A DNA stretch of 64,000 bases, taken from contig DATLUG010000042.1 in the NCBI GenBank assembly GCA_035533215.1, positions 1-64,000 of the forward strand, read 5' to 3'. The position numbers were made by a program, and so were the translations under genes. Below the pieces are notes generated by a model, which saw only the letters and a program-made list of their open reading frames with translations, made no database searches and had not been told where the DNA came from. Source of the DNA: DAHUZL01 sp035533215 (GTDB lineage: Bacteria > Chloroflexota > Dormibacteria > Aeolococcales > Bog-877). Below, in pieces: positions 8,191 through 16,362 of this stretch; within the stretch, counting starts at the first letter, position 1, and each line of letters begins with the position of its first letter.

Positions 8191-10340
8191 TCCCGGGGTC
8201 CCCTCGCACGGCCCCGGCGCGCGAACCGCTGCCGGTCTACCTGCGCGACCGCCTCGGCACGGTGGCGGGGCAGTTGCGCAGCACGCGATGGGGACTCGTC
8301 GCGATGACACTGCTGGTGGGTTCGGGCGCCGGCGCGGGAGCGATCGCCTTCCGACTCATGATCTTCGGCTTCACTGACGCCTTCACCGGGCGCGCGACCT
8401 TCGGACTGAACGGCCGGGTCTCGAGCCCGCACTTCCCCGGATTCGGCATGTGGTTCGTGCTGGTGACCCCGATCCTGGCCGGGTTGGTGTTCGGGCCGCT
8501 GATCTACTTCTTCGCCCGCGAGGCCCGCGGCCACGGCGTACCGGAGGTGATGCTCGCCGTCGCCGAGAACGGCGGCCGGATTCGGCCCCAGGTGACCCTG
8601 GTCAAGGCGCTCGCTTCCGCCCTGTGCATCGGTGGGGGTGGATCGGTCGGTCGCGAAGGGCCGATCGTGCAGATAGGCTCCGCCTTCGGCTCGTCGCTCG
8701 GCCAGCTGGTCCGGATGTCGGAGGGACGATTGCGCCTGCTGGTCGCGTGCGGGGCCGCAGGGGGCATCAGCGGCACCTTCAACGCGCCCATCACCGGAGC
8801 CTTCTTCGCGCTCGAACTCTTCATGCCCGAGCTGTCGCTCGAGACTGTCAGCCTGATCCTGCTCTCCAGCACCGCGGCCGACGTTGTGAGCCGCCTCGCG
8901 TTCGGGTCCAGCCCCCTCTTCACGCTGCCCGACCTCTCTCTCGCGAACGACTGGGGCTACCTCTTCTGTGTGGTCCTGGGCGTCCTCGCGGGGGTTGCCG
9001 GCAGCGGCTTCCGGGCCATCCTCTACCGCACCGAGGACCTCTTCGACCGACTGTGGCGGGGCCGGCCGGAATGGCTTCGCCCGGCCGCCTGCGGCATCGT
9101 CCTCGGCCTCCTGCTGCTGGCGGCGCCGCAGCTCTATGGGGTGGGCTACCCGGTCATCGAGCGCGTGATCGCTAACCCCTACGTCCTCGGCTTCCTCTTG
9201 TTGCTCGTGGTGGGGAAGGTGGTGGCCGCCAGCGTCACCATCGGGATCGGCGGGTCGGGAGGTGTCTTCGCCCCCTCGCTGTTCATCGGGGCGGCCCTCG
9301 GGGCAGCCTACGGCCTCGTCATCCACGGACTCTTCGGCGGCCTCGCCGGCCCCCCTGGGGTCTACGGGATGATCGCGATGGGCGCTGTCTTCGGCGCCGC
9401 TGCCCGGGCACCGCTGACGGCGGTGGCCGGCGCCTTCGAGATGACCGGCGACCACCACATCGTGTTGGCCCTGATGCTCACCGTGGTGATTGCGGCCGCC
9501 GTCAGTCGGCGTCTCAGCTACGGCACCATCTACACCACCAAGTTGCTGCGGCGGGGGATCGACATCGACCGGCCCCGGCCGTCCACCCTGTGGCAGCAGC
9601 TGACGGTCGGCGACGCGATGCGGCCCGCGCCCGAGGGGGTGGCCGGCACCGCCGCCCTGGAGGAGGTGGTGGCCGCGCTGGCCCCGGCCGCACCGGGTCG
9701 CCACCCGGCATCCGACACGACCTCCCGCCCACCGCCGGCCAGGCGGCCCGTCCTCGAGGAGACCGCGAGCCCCCCGCCCGAGCCGGGAGCGACCGCGCCG
9801 GCACCCTCGCGACGGAACCCGCATGCGCTGTTCCGCGACGAGACTCTGGAGCAGGGACTCCGGCAGCTGCTTCTCTACGGGCCAGGGGGCCTGCCGGTGC
9901 TCGGCGACGACGGTCAGGCGGTGGCGGGTTGGGTCACCAGCCAGGACGTCCTGCGCGCCTTCGCCAAGCAACTGGGCAAGAGCGTCCGCCAGGCTCCAGC
10001 CGGGGCCGAGGCCGCTGAATGGGCGGCGGAGGCGCCCCAGGCCCGGGCCCGCGAGCCCCACAATCCGCTCCGCGGCTACGTGCTGATGAGCTTTGACGTC
10101 CGACCCGACGACCCGGTCGCGCGCAAGGCGGTGAAGGACACCTCCTGGCCACCGGCCTGCCTGGTGGTCGCGGTGCGACACCACCGCACATCGCTCACCG
10201 CCAATGGACTCACCCGTCTCGAGCCGGGCGACCGGGTGACGGTCCTGGCGCCGGCTGTCCTCGCCGACATCGTCCAGACTGTCGTCCGCGGCCCGGTTCC
10301 TGCCCTCCAACCGGTCCCGGACCCATCGGGCCCGCGCTGA
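8187..10340 (+). CDS. ClC-family chloride channel/transporter with CBS and TrkA-C-like tail
   Basis: A 717-residue protein. The channel part (about residues 30-445) has the three ClC signatures: GHGVPEVML (GSGIP-like), GGSVGREGPIVQIGSAFGS with the gating Glu, and GIGGSGGVFAPSLFIGAALG. The cytoplasmic tail holds a CBS pair split by a Pro/Arg-rich stretch of about 60 residues, then a TrkA-C-like end (ACLVVAVRHH, LEPGDRVTVLAP). The GTG at 8187 overlaps the TetR stop by four bases, so the two are co-translated. Anion export or pH homeostasis is the family role; why it is tied to this TetR is unclear. Confidence 0.86.
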   Translation: MIPGSPRTAPAREPLPVYLRDRLGTVAGQLRSTRWGLVAMTLLVGSGAGAGAIAFRLMIFGFTDAFTGRATFGLNGRVSSPHFPGFGMWFVLVTPILAGLVFGPLIYFFAREARGHGVPEVMLAVAENGGRIRPQVTLVKALASALCIGGGGSVGREGPIVQIGSAFGSSLGQLVRMSEGRLRLLVACGAAGGISGTFNAPITGAFFALELFMPELSLETVSLILLSSTAADVVSRLAFGSSPLFTLPDLSLANDWGYLFCVVLGVLAGVAGSGFRAILYRTEDLFDRLWRGRPEWLRPAACGIVLGLLLLAAPQLYGVGYPVIERVIANPYVLGFLLLLVVGKVVAASVTIGIGGSGGVFAPSLFIGAALGAAYGLVIHGLFGGLAGPPGVYGMIAMGAVFGAAARAPLTAVAGAFEMTGDHHIVLALMLTVVIAAAVSRRLSYGTIYTTKLLRRGIDIDRPRPSTLWQQLTVGDAMRPAPEGVAGTAALEEVVAALAPAAPGRHPASDTTSRPPPARRPVLEETASPPPEPGATAPAPSRRNPHALFRDETLEQGLRQLLLYGPGGLPVLGDDGQAVAGWVTSQDVLRAFAKQLGKSVRQAPAGAEAAEWAAEAPQARAREPHNPLRGYVLMSFDVRPDDPVARKAVKDTSWPPACLVVAVRHHRTSLTANGLTRLEPGDRVTVLAPAVLADIVQTVVRGPVPALQPVPDPSGPR

Positions 10341-10507
10341 CCTCCCCGCACCCTCCTCCGACCCGGACCCGACCGAGCGCACCAGGGATGGACCGGGTCA
10401 CAGCGCGCGCGCCCGCGCGGGTCTCGGTCGTGGGCGTCCCGCCGACGCCGCTCACCGAGGACCGTGGCCCGGCCATCCGATCCGCCCAGCGATGGGGCAC
10501 GTCCGGT

Positions 10508-11074
10508 TCATGGCCCCGTCGGGCCGTTCGCGACCCGGGTGGCGGCAGCCAGGGCGTCGAGCAGAACGGCGACCGGCGCCCGGTCGTCCGGTGACCGTGG
10601 CCGGAAGGCCTGCACCGCCCGGCCGTCCCGCGCGATCGCATCGCCGCCCAGCTGCAGCACATCCTCGACCGGACGCGGGATCCGCGTAGCCCGAACCCGC
10701 GCCCAGGCGTAGATCCGGAGCGTTCCGGGGTTGAAGACGCGCGCCCGTTTGGCCCGTCCCAGGCCCAGGCGGCCGTACAGCCGGCGATCCGGATCCGAGA
10801 GGAAGGGCCACGGCCAGGTGAGGTGGGTGCTCAGCTGCGCCAGGGCGTCGGACGGGCTGAAGCCGACGGCGAGCACGGACGCCCCCACGGCCTCGATCGT
10901 CTCCCGCTGGTCGCGCACCTGGACCAGGTGCCGCTGGCACGGCAGTCAGAAGCGATGCCGGATCAGGGTCAGGAGGGTGGGCGTCCGTTCCACGCCGAGA
11001 TCCACGTGGCGGCCCGAGATCGCGTCGGTGAGGACGATGCCAGCCAGGGAGACGCCCGGGAGGGGGGGCGTCAC
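10508..11074 (-). CDS. Candidate selenocysteine-containing redoxin (in-frame TGA)
   Basis: Minus-strand frame open from GTG 11074 (GAGG eight bases before it) to TGA 10508 except for one TGA at 10946-10948. Read through, it is 188 residues: strand and dimer region, then TLLTLIRHRF-U-LPCQRHLVQV, where TGA occupies the first position of the CxxC redox centre (U43-L-P-C46) of the AhpC/TSA-like PF13911-type family. The thioredoxin-fold continues without any frame loss (SVLAVGFSPSD, FLSDPDRRLYGRLGLG, RVFNPG). A hairpin fits a bacterial SECIS. The rival view is a Cys-to-stop mutation, since the neighbouring merA is dead. The decayed paralogue at 1.1-1.6 kb lost this site and cannot decide. No sel genes lie in the window. 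Confidence 0.65.
10915..10931 (-). other. SECIS-like hairpin downstream of the TGA
   Basis: On the minus strand GCACCT-GGTCC-AGGTGC forms a 6-bp stem with a 5-base loop whose first base is G. The loop begins 21 nucleotides after the TGA codon. Bacterial SECIS elements have a small apical loop with G in its first two positions, 16-37 nucleotides after UGA, so both distance and loop agree. Palindromes of this size also arise by chance in GC-rich coding sequence. Confidence 0.45.
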
Positions 11075-11188
11075 GTCATGCCTCGGTCCGCCGGCAGTGG
11101 GGGTGGCCGCCGCTGGCTCCCATCCGGGGGCGCCCACGGTGCCGGTCCCGCCCGCCGCGGGCATCGCTCGCCGGTCGGGCCTCCCCGG

Positions 11189-12591
11189 TCACGCCGCGCA
11201 GCAGCTCAGCTTGGTGATGTCGCGTCGGAAGGACTGGGCGGCCAGCTTGAACCCCTCGGCGAAGGTCAGGTACGGGGTCCAGGTGGCGGCAACCTGGTCG
11301 GTGGTGAGCCCGAGCTGGATCGCATAGGTGGCAGCCAGGATGAGGTCGCCGGCCCGTCAGCCACCACCGTCGCGCCGACGATGCGCCCCCCTTGGCGCTC
11401 CGCCACCATCTTCACCAGGCCGCGCGGGTCGCGGTTGACCAGCGCCCGGGGCTCGGCCGCCAGCGGAAGGACCCGGCACGCACACCCGATTCCGCCCGTC
11501 CGCGCCTGCTCGTCGGTCAGCCCGGCCGAGGCGACCTGGGGGCTGGTGAAGGTCACCCGCGGCAGCGAACGGAAGTCCACCGCGAGGTCGGTGCCCTCGA
11601 GGGCGTTGCGCGCCGCCAGGTTGCCCTCGTGGGCGGCCACGTACACAAACTGGGGATGGCCCGTCACATCGCCGGCCGCCAGCACCCTGGGATTGGTGGT
11701 GCGGAGCTGGTCGTCGACCGCGACGGCGCCCGTCGGCGTCACCTCCACCCCCGCGCGGTCCAGTCCCATCCCGAGGGTGTTGGGCCGCCGTCCGGTCGCG
11801 GCCAGCACCTGGTCGACGGCGAGCGTGTGCTCCTCGTCGCGGTGCCGGAACCGGACGATCCGGCGGTCCCCCTCACGGCCGACGGCCGTGAGGGCGGCTC
11901 CGGTGAGCACCGTGGCCCCCTTCTCCTCGAGGACGGCCTCCATCGCCGTGGAGACCTCGGGCTCCTGCTGGGGCAGGATCCGCGGGGCCGGCTTGAGGAA
12001 GGTCACCCGGCTCCCCAGGCGCATGAAGAGCTGGCCCAGCTCCAGCCCGACCGCGCTGGCTCCGATGACCGCCAGCTCGCCCGGCGGCTCCCGCAGCGCG
12101 AGGGTGGTGGTGCTGGTGAGGTACCCGGCCCCGCCAGGCCCGGGATCGACGGGACCGCCGGGGAGGCGCCGGTCCCGATCAGGAAAGAGCTGCCCGCAAC
12201 CGCGCCGCAGGCGACCGTTTCGCCGTCGACGAACGCGGCCCGGCCGGGGCAGACCGTGAACCCGTGGTCCGGGCCAGGTCGACGCACGTCTCGGCCCGCA
12301 GCCGGTCCACCAGCTCGGCCCTGGCGTCCAGCATCGCGCCCAGGTCCGCGCCGACGGCTGCGGTGTGGATGCCTGCGACCGGGTGGTGGCCGGCACGAAA
12401 GTAGGCCTCCGCCGGTGCCAGCATCGCCTTGGACGGGATGCGGCCCACGTTGACGCACGTCCCTCCGACCACGTTCGACTCCACGAGGGCCACCCGCGCC
12501 CCCGCCTCGGTGGCACGGATGGGGCGGCGAAGGCCGCCGAGCCGGTGCCCAGCACGACCAGGTCGTGATCGCGGGTCGGATCTCCGGTCAG
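11189..12591 (-). pseudogene. merA: Mercuric reductase pseudogene
   Basis: Joined across frames the sequence is a MerA: DHDLVVLGTGSAAFAA (FAD), IRATEAGARVALVESNVVGGTCVNVG, FLIGTGASP, ELAVIGASAVGLELGQLF (NADPH), VLAAGDVTG, and the diagnostic C-terminal KLSCCAA. Four indels are visible: after SAAFAA (near 12517), after CVDLAR (near 12273), before GAGYLTS (near 12130), and after ATVVADG (near 11360). The second active-site Cys of CVNVGC is CGC (Arg). The enzyme, which would reduce Hg(II) to Hg(0), cannot be made. No start codon is clear near 12591. The divergent ArsR-type regulator is intact. Confidence 0.88.
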
Positions 12592-12708
12592 GATTTGGCA
12601 GACGGCTGCGCTGGATCCGGCCCGCCCCGCCGCCTCCGGGTCGACGGCCACGGGTCGCCCTCCCCGGTCACCCGCATCCGGGGCCGGAACCGTCCTGGAT
12701 CTGCCACG

Positions 12709-13068
12709 ATGATATCCTGGCAGCCGGATATGACAGCGGCCCCGTCGGCAGAGGCGATCGTCGCCGCCCGCTTCTTTCGTGTCCTCGGCGACCCGACGCG
12801 TCTGGCGATCCTCCGCCTCCTCGACCGCCGCGAGCGCACCGTCGGCGAGCTGACCACCGCGGTGGGGCAGCGGCAGGCGCGGGTCAGCACCCACCTGGCC
12901 TGCCTGCGTCGCTGTGGCCTCGTCACCGCGGAGCGGCGCTTACGGGAGGTTCACTATCGCCTCGCCGTGGAGGGGCTCGGCGCGCTCCGGTCCCGGGCAG
13001 AGGTGGCGCTCCTCCCGATCGCCGAGCGCCTCGCCACCTGCTCCAGGATCGGCCCCGACTGGGCGTGA
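12709..13068 (+). CDS. ArsR/SmtB-family metal sensor, CmtR-like
   Basis: A 119-residue winged-helix repressor: RFFRVLGDPTRLAILRLL, then the recognition region VGELTTAVGQRQARVSTHLACLRRCGLV. Cys65 and Cys69 in the recognition helix and Cys111 in the tail (ATCSRIG) have the spacing of the Cd/Pb ligands Cys57, Cys61 and Cys102 of mycobacterial CmtR; actinobacterial mercury regulators share HLACLRxCGLV. The start could be ATG 12709 or ATG 12730; no Shine-Dalgarno is visible. It diverges from the merA pseudogene, so it may now regulate only itself and possibly the downstream redoxin. Confidence 0.87.
   Translation: MISWQPDMTAAPSAEAIVAARFFRVLGDPTRLAILRLLDRRERTVGELTTAVGQRQARVSTHLACLRRCGLVTAERRLREVHYRLAVEGLGALRSRAEVALLPIAERLATCSRIGPDWA
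12712..12731. promoter_or_regulatory. Inverted repeat, candidate ArsR operator
   Basis: ATATCC (12712-12717) and GGATAT (12726-12731) are perfect inverted half-sites with an 8-base spacer, straddling the two candidate start codons of the ArsR-family gene. A/T-rich half-sites stand out in this GC-rich DNA. Position fits autorepression. Confidence 0.5.
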
Positions 13069-13110
13069 GGCCGACCAACGGCCCGGCCCGAGCCCGGGGG
13101 GGCGCTGCGG

Positions 13111-13650
13111 TCAGTCGATCGCGGGCGCCGTCTCGATCCGGCCGCGCATTGCGCGATCCGGCTTCCAGTCGCGCAGCAGCAGCACCCGGCACTCGGCGTT
13201 GGCGACGATGTACGAGGCGGTGCGGCCCAGCTGGACCTCGCCCAGACGGCGCCGCTCGCCCACCACGATGACGAAGAGGTCAGCCGCCCGGGCCCGGGCC
13301 TCGTCCACCAGCGCCGGCCCCGCCTCGCGGGCCTGGAGGACGCCCGTCTCGATCGCCACCCCCGCCTGGCGCGCCACCGCCTGGGCCCGGCTGAGGCTCA
13401 CCTCGGCCCGGGCGAGGTCGTCCTCCAGGAGGGCGGAGAGGGGCAGGTTCCGCTGGACCTCGACCACCCGCAGCGCGTGGATGGTGGCGCGGTCCGGACG
13501 GGCCAGCCGGCAGGCGATCCGCATCGCGTCGACGTCGGTCGGAAGGCCGCTCACCGAAACCACGATCCGCCCGCATCGCAGCGCGGCGTCGGCGGGGGCT
13601 GCCGCGGTGTCGACCAGGGGGCGCGGCCCGGGCCGCAGCTTGAAGCGCAT
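13111..13650 (-). CDS. Universal stress protein (UspA family)
   Basis: A 179-residue single Usp domain. It begins with a beta strand RIVVSVSGLPTDVDAMRIACRLAR, has the helix ARAEVSLSRAQAVARQAGVAIETGVLQ, then DLFVIVVGERRRLGEVQLGRTASYIVANAECRVLLLR. The last part corresponds to the nucleotide-binding loop, with only a partial G-x2-G-x9-G-S/T pattern, so ATP binding is uncertain. It diverges from the TrkA-type pair; Usp proteins often accompany potassium or APC transport genes. The first 25 residues are an extension before the domain. Confidence 0.82.
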   Translation of the reverse strand: MRFKLRPGPRPLVDTAAAPADAALRCGRIVVSVSGLPTDVDAMRIACRLARPDRATIHALRVVEVQRNLPLSALLEDDLARAEVSLSRAQAVARQAGVAIETGVLQAREAGPALVDEARARAADLFVIVVGERRRLGEVQLGRTASYIVANAECRVLLLRDWKPDRAMRGRIETAPAID

Positions 13651-13727
13651 CGCCAGCTCATTGTGCCCGCCAGCCGGGCGCGGCGGGGGCGCAGGGGTCG
13701 TGCGCTCGATCGCGTGCGGACCGAGCC

Positions 13728-13733
13728 TATACT
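13728..13733 (+). promoter_or_regulatory. -10 box, leaderless ceoB promoter
   Basis: TATACT ends 9 bases before the GTG start at 13743 and no Shine-Dalgarno lies between, so transcription probably begins at or within two bases of the start codon. No good -35 is visible. Confidence 0.5.
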
Positions 13734-13742
13734 CGCCTGGCT

Positions 13743-14252
13743 GTGAAGATCGTGATCGTCGGCTGCGGCCGTGTCGGGTCGACGGTGGCCCGGCAGATGG
13801 CTGCTGACGGGCACGACGTCACCGTGATCGACAGCCTTGAGAGCGCCTTCGACCGTCTCGGCCAGGACTTCCCGGGGACGATGGTGGTCGGCTCCGGCGT
13901 CGACCAGGACGTCCTGGAGCGGGCCGGGATCGATCGGGCCGACTGCTTCCTCTCGGTCACCAACGGCGACAACCGCAACATCATGGCGGCCCAGATCGCG
14001 CGCGAGATCTTCCACGTCGGCAAGGTGATGACCCGCATCTACGACCCCATCCGGGAGCGGGTCTACCGCGAGCTGGGCCTGTACACCTACTGCCCCACCC
14101 TGGTCGGGGCCGGCATCGCCCGCACCTACTTCGACGAGGGCGCGGGGGCGGCCGACGCCGCCCGAGGGGCCGTGACCGGGGCGGCGCCGGAGCCGCTGGG
14201 GGCTCCCCTCCCGCCGGTGGCGGTGGGGGCCGAGGGCCGCGGCGATGGCTGA
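13743..14252 (+). CDS. ceoB: TrkA-N domain potassium-uptake regulator, CeoB-like
   Basis: A 169-residue Rossmann-fold RCK protein. The dinucleotide motif is KIVIVGCGRVGSTVARQMAADGHDVTVID, with the acidic residue ending strand 2 that prefers NAD. SVTNGDNRNIMAAQIAREIF is typical of the TrkA-N domain. It lacks a TrkA-C domain and ends in a 35-residue Ala/Gly/Pro tail. It overlaps the next, related gene by eight bases; the pair corresponds to CeoB/CeoC of actinobacteria, which gate Trk-type potassium transport. No transport subunit lies in the window. Confidence 0.86.
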   Translation: MKIVIVGCGRVGSTVARQMAADGHDVTVIDSLESAFDRLGQDFPGTMVVGSGVDQDVLERAGIDRADCFLSVTNGDNRNIMAAQIAREIFHVGKVMTRIYDPIRERVYRELGLYTYCPTLVGAGIARTYFDEGAGAADAARGAVTGAAPEPLGAPLPPVAVGAEGRGDG

Positions 14253-14928
14253 GGCCCGCGCCCCCTACATCCTCGTCATCGGCGGCGGCAAGGTGGGCTA
14301 CTACCTCACCAAGCACCTCCTGGAGGCCGGCTACGAGGTGGCCCTGGTGGAGAAGGACCGCGCCCGGGCGGCCGCGCTCGGCAGCCATCTGGGGCGGTGC
14401 GCGATCCTGGTCGGGGACGGCGACGAGATGGCGTTCCTGGCCAGCACCGGGATCGAGCGCGCCAGTGTGGTGGCCGCGGTCACCGGCGACGACGAGGACA
14501 ACCTGGTCGCCTGCCAGCTGGCGCGGCGCACGTTCGAGGTGCCCCGCACCCTGGCTCGGGTCAACAACCCCCGCAACGTCCGGCTCTTCCACCAGCTCGG
14601 GGTGGACGTGGCGGTCTCCGCCACCGACGTCATCCTGGGGGTGATCGACAGCGAGCTCGCCCACCAGGGGGACGTGCGTGAGCTTCCACTGGACGGCACC
14701 GAGGCGTCGCTGGTGCGGATCACGGTGCCGGTCGGCCCGCTCGTCGGGCACCGCACCGACGAGGTGGCCTCGCTGGCCCAGGAGCGGATCCTGCTGGTGG
14801 TGCGGGGGGGGGCGCCGATCGAGGCCACCAGCCCCCTGGAGGCCGGCGACCAGGTGGTGGTCTTCTCCCGGCGGCCCGCCGCCGACCTCATCCACACCGA
14901 CCTCGTGGCCGCCCCCGTCGGCGGCTGA
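14245..14928 (+). CDS. ceoC: TrkA-family protein with TrkA-C domain, CeoC-like
   Basis: A 227-residue protein with TrkA-N (YILVIGGGKVGYYLTKHLLEAGYEVALVEKD, then AVTGDDEDNLVACQLARR) and TrkA-C (VRITVPVGPLVGHRTDEV, LEAGDQVVVFSR) domains. The C-terminal domain probably binds a cyclic dinucleotide or other small ligand in this family. The ATG lies within the end of ceoB, so the two are translated together and probably form a hetero-oligomeric gating ring on a potassium transporter encoded elsewhere. Confidence 0.87.
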   Translation: MAEARAPYILVIGGGKVGYYLTKHLLEAGYEVALVEKDRARAAALGSHLGRCAILVGDGDEMAFLASTGIERASVVAAVTGDDEDNLVACQLARRTFEVPRTLARVNNPRNVRLFHQLGVDVAVSATDVILGVIDSELAHQGDVRELPLDGTEASLVRITVPVGPLVGHRTDEVASLAQERILLVVRGGAPIEATSPLEAGDQVVVFSRRPAADLIHTDLVAAPVGG

Positions 14929-14952
14929 GCCCCGCCCCGGCCGCCCGCACCG

Positions 14953-15852
14953 GTGAGCCCCAGCCTGGCCTTCCTGCTCGGCCGCGGGATCGCCCACTCG
15001 CTCTCGCCGGCGATGCACAATGCCGGGTTCGCCGCTCTCGGCATCGATGCCCGGTACGCCGGCCTGGACGTGGAGCCGGACGGGCTCGACCGGGCGGTGG
15101 CGCGGCTGCGTCGGCCCGACTGCCTCGGCGCCAACGTCACCATGCCGTACAAGCGGGCCGTCGTCGACCGCGCCGACACGATGTCGGCGGCGGTGCGTCG
15201 CTGCGGGGCGGGCAACCTGCTGGTGAGCCGGGCCGGCCGGCTCGCCCTCGACAACACCGACGTCACCGCGATCCGGATGTGCCTGGCGCGGCGGGCCCGC
15301 CAGCTGGAGGGGGGCACCGCCGCGGTGGTGGGGGCGGGCGGCTCCGCCGCCGCGGCCCTGGAGGCGCTGCGCGGCCTGCCGGTGCGGGAGGTGCTGGTGC
15401 TGGCGCGGCGGCCCCCGGCCGCGGCCGCGCTCGCGGCCCGCTACCGCGGCCAGCCGGGCGCGCCGCTCACCGTGCTCCCGCTGGCGGCAGCGGAGTCGGG
15501 CCTGCTCGCCCGCTGCGCCGTCCTCGTCAACGCGACGCCGCTCGGGATGGCGGCGGACGATCCCAGCCCGGTGCCGGTGCAGCAGCTGCACCCGCCGCTC
15601 CTCGTCTACGACCTCGTGTACCGCCTGGATGGCCCGACCGCGCTCCAGCGGGCCGCCCGGGACCGAGGGTGCGGGGTCGCCGACGGCCTCACCCACCTGC
15701 TGGGGCAGGCGGGGCCGACCTTCGAGGCGCTCACCGCCCGGCCGGCGCCCTGGGCGGCGATGCGGGCGGCCCTGGTGGAGGCCGCCCAGCGGGAGCCGAT
15801 GGCGTTCGGGTGGGACCGGGGGGCCGCCGCCCTGTCAGCCGGGCCCAGCTGA
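14953..15852 (+). CDS. aroE: Shikimate 5-dehydrogenase
   Basis: A 299-residue AroE, reducing 3-dehydroshikimate with NADPH in aromatic amino acid synthesis. Substrate-binding motifs are GIAHSLSPAMHN and NVTMPYK (catalytic Lys); DNTDV supplies the Asn-Thr-Asp that closes the site. The NADP domain has VVGAGGSAAAALEAL and the family signature VNATPLGM. It starts with GTG 24 bases after ceoC. Its last 18 bases overlap the end of the convergent moaC gene. Confidence 0.9.
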   Translation: MSPSLAFLLGRGIAHSLSPAMHNAGFAALGIDARYAGLDVEPDGLDRAVARLRRPDCLGANVTMPYKRAVVDRADTMSAAVRRCGAGNLLVSRAGRLALDNTDVTAIRMCLARRARQLEGGTAAVVGAGGSAAAALEALRGLPVREVLVLARRPPAAAALAARYRGQPGAPLTVLPLAAAESGLLARCAVLVNATPLGMAADDPSPVPVQQLHPPLLVYDLVYRLDGPTALQRAARDRGCGVADGLTHLLGQAGPTFEALTARPAPWAAMRAALVEAAQREPMAFGWDRGAAALSAGPS

Positions 15853-16362
15853 CCCCTGGCCCGCCTTGGGGTGGCGCAGGTGCCCGGACCGGCCTCCCGA
15901 CTTCTCCTCCAGCGCCACCTCCGCGACGGAGGCCCAGGGGTCGACGGCCTTGACCATGTCGATCACGGTGAGGGCCGCCACCGCGACCGCGGTCAGCGCC
16001 TCCATCTCCACCCCCGTCGGCCCCTGGCAGCGGACGGTCGCCGCCAGCCGCACCCCCTGGGGTTCGTCGACCGCCGCGGTGACGTCGACGTGGGTGACCG
16101 CGAGCGGGTGGCAGAGCGGGATGAGCTCCGGGGTGCGCTTGGCGGCCTGGATGCCGGCCAGCCGGCAGGTGAGGAGGACGTCCCCCTTGGCCGCCGTCCC
16201 CTCGCGGATCGCCGCCAGCGCCAGCGGGCTGCAGCGGACCAGCCCCCGAGCCGTCGCCCGCCGGGTGGTGGGGGCGCGGTCGCTGACGTCGACCATCCGC
16301 ACCTCGCCGGACTCGCCCACGTGCGAGAGCGGCCGGGCACCCTGGCCCGGGTCCCCGGTCAC
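15835..16362 (-). CDS. moaC: Cyclic pyranopterin monophosphate synthase
   Basis: A 175-residue MoaC, which makes cPMP, the first stable molybdenum-cofactor intermediate. Signatures are SHVGESGEVRMVDVSDR near the start, AAKRTPELIPLCHPLAVTHV (catalytic Lys and His), GPTGVEMEALTAV and VIDMVKAVD. The GTG start overlaps the upstream stop (GTGA). About 16 N-terminal residues before the conserved block are extra. With mogA at 45.5 kb, it shows that the organism makes Moco; MoaA is not in the window. Confidence 0.9.
   Translation of the reverse strand: MTGDPGQGARPLSHVGESGEVRMVDVSDRAPTTRRATARGLVRCSPLALAAIREGTAAKGDVLLTCRLAGIQAAKRTPELIPLCHPLAVTHVDVTAAVDEPQGVRLAATVRCQGPTGVEMEALTAVAVAALTVIDMVKAVDPWASVAEVALEEKSGGRSGHLRHPKAGQGSAGPG

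Noticed and set aside
12565..12708. Longer ArsR-family start at GTG/ATG 12565
   Set aside because: The extra 48 residues are Arg/Pro-rich, overlap the merA start on the other strand, and lie upstream of the family's normal N-terminus.
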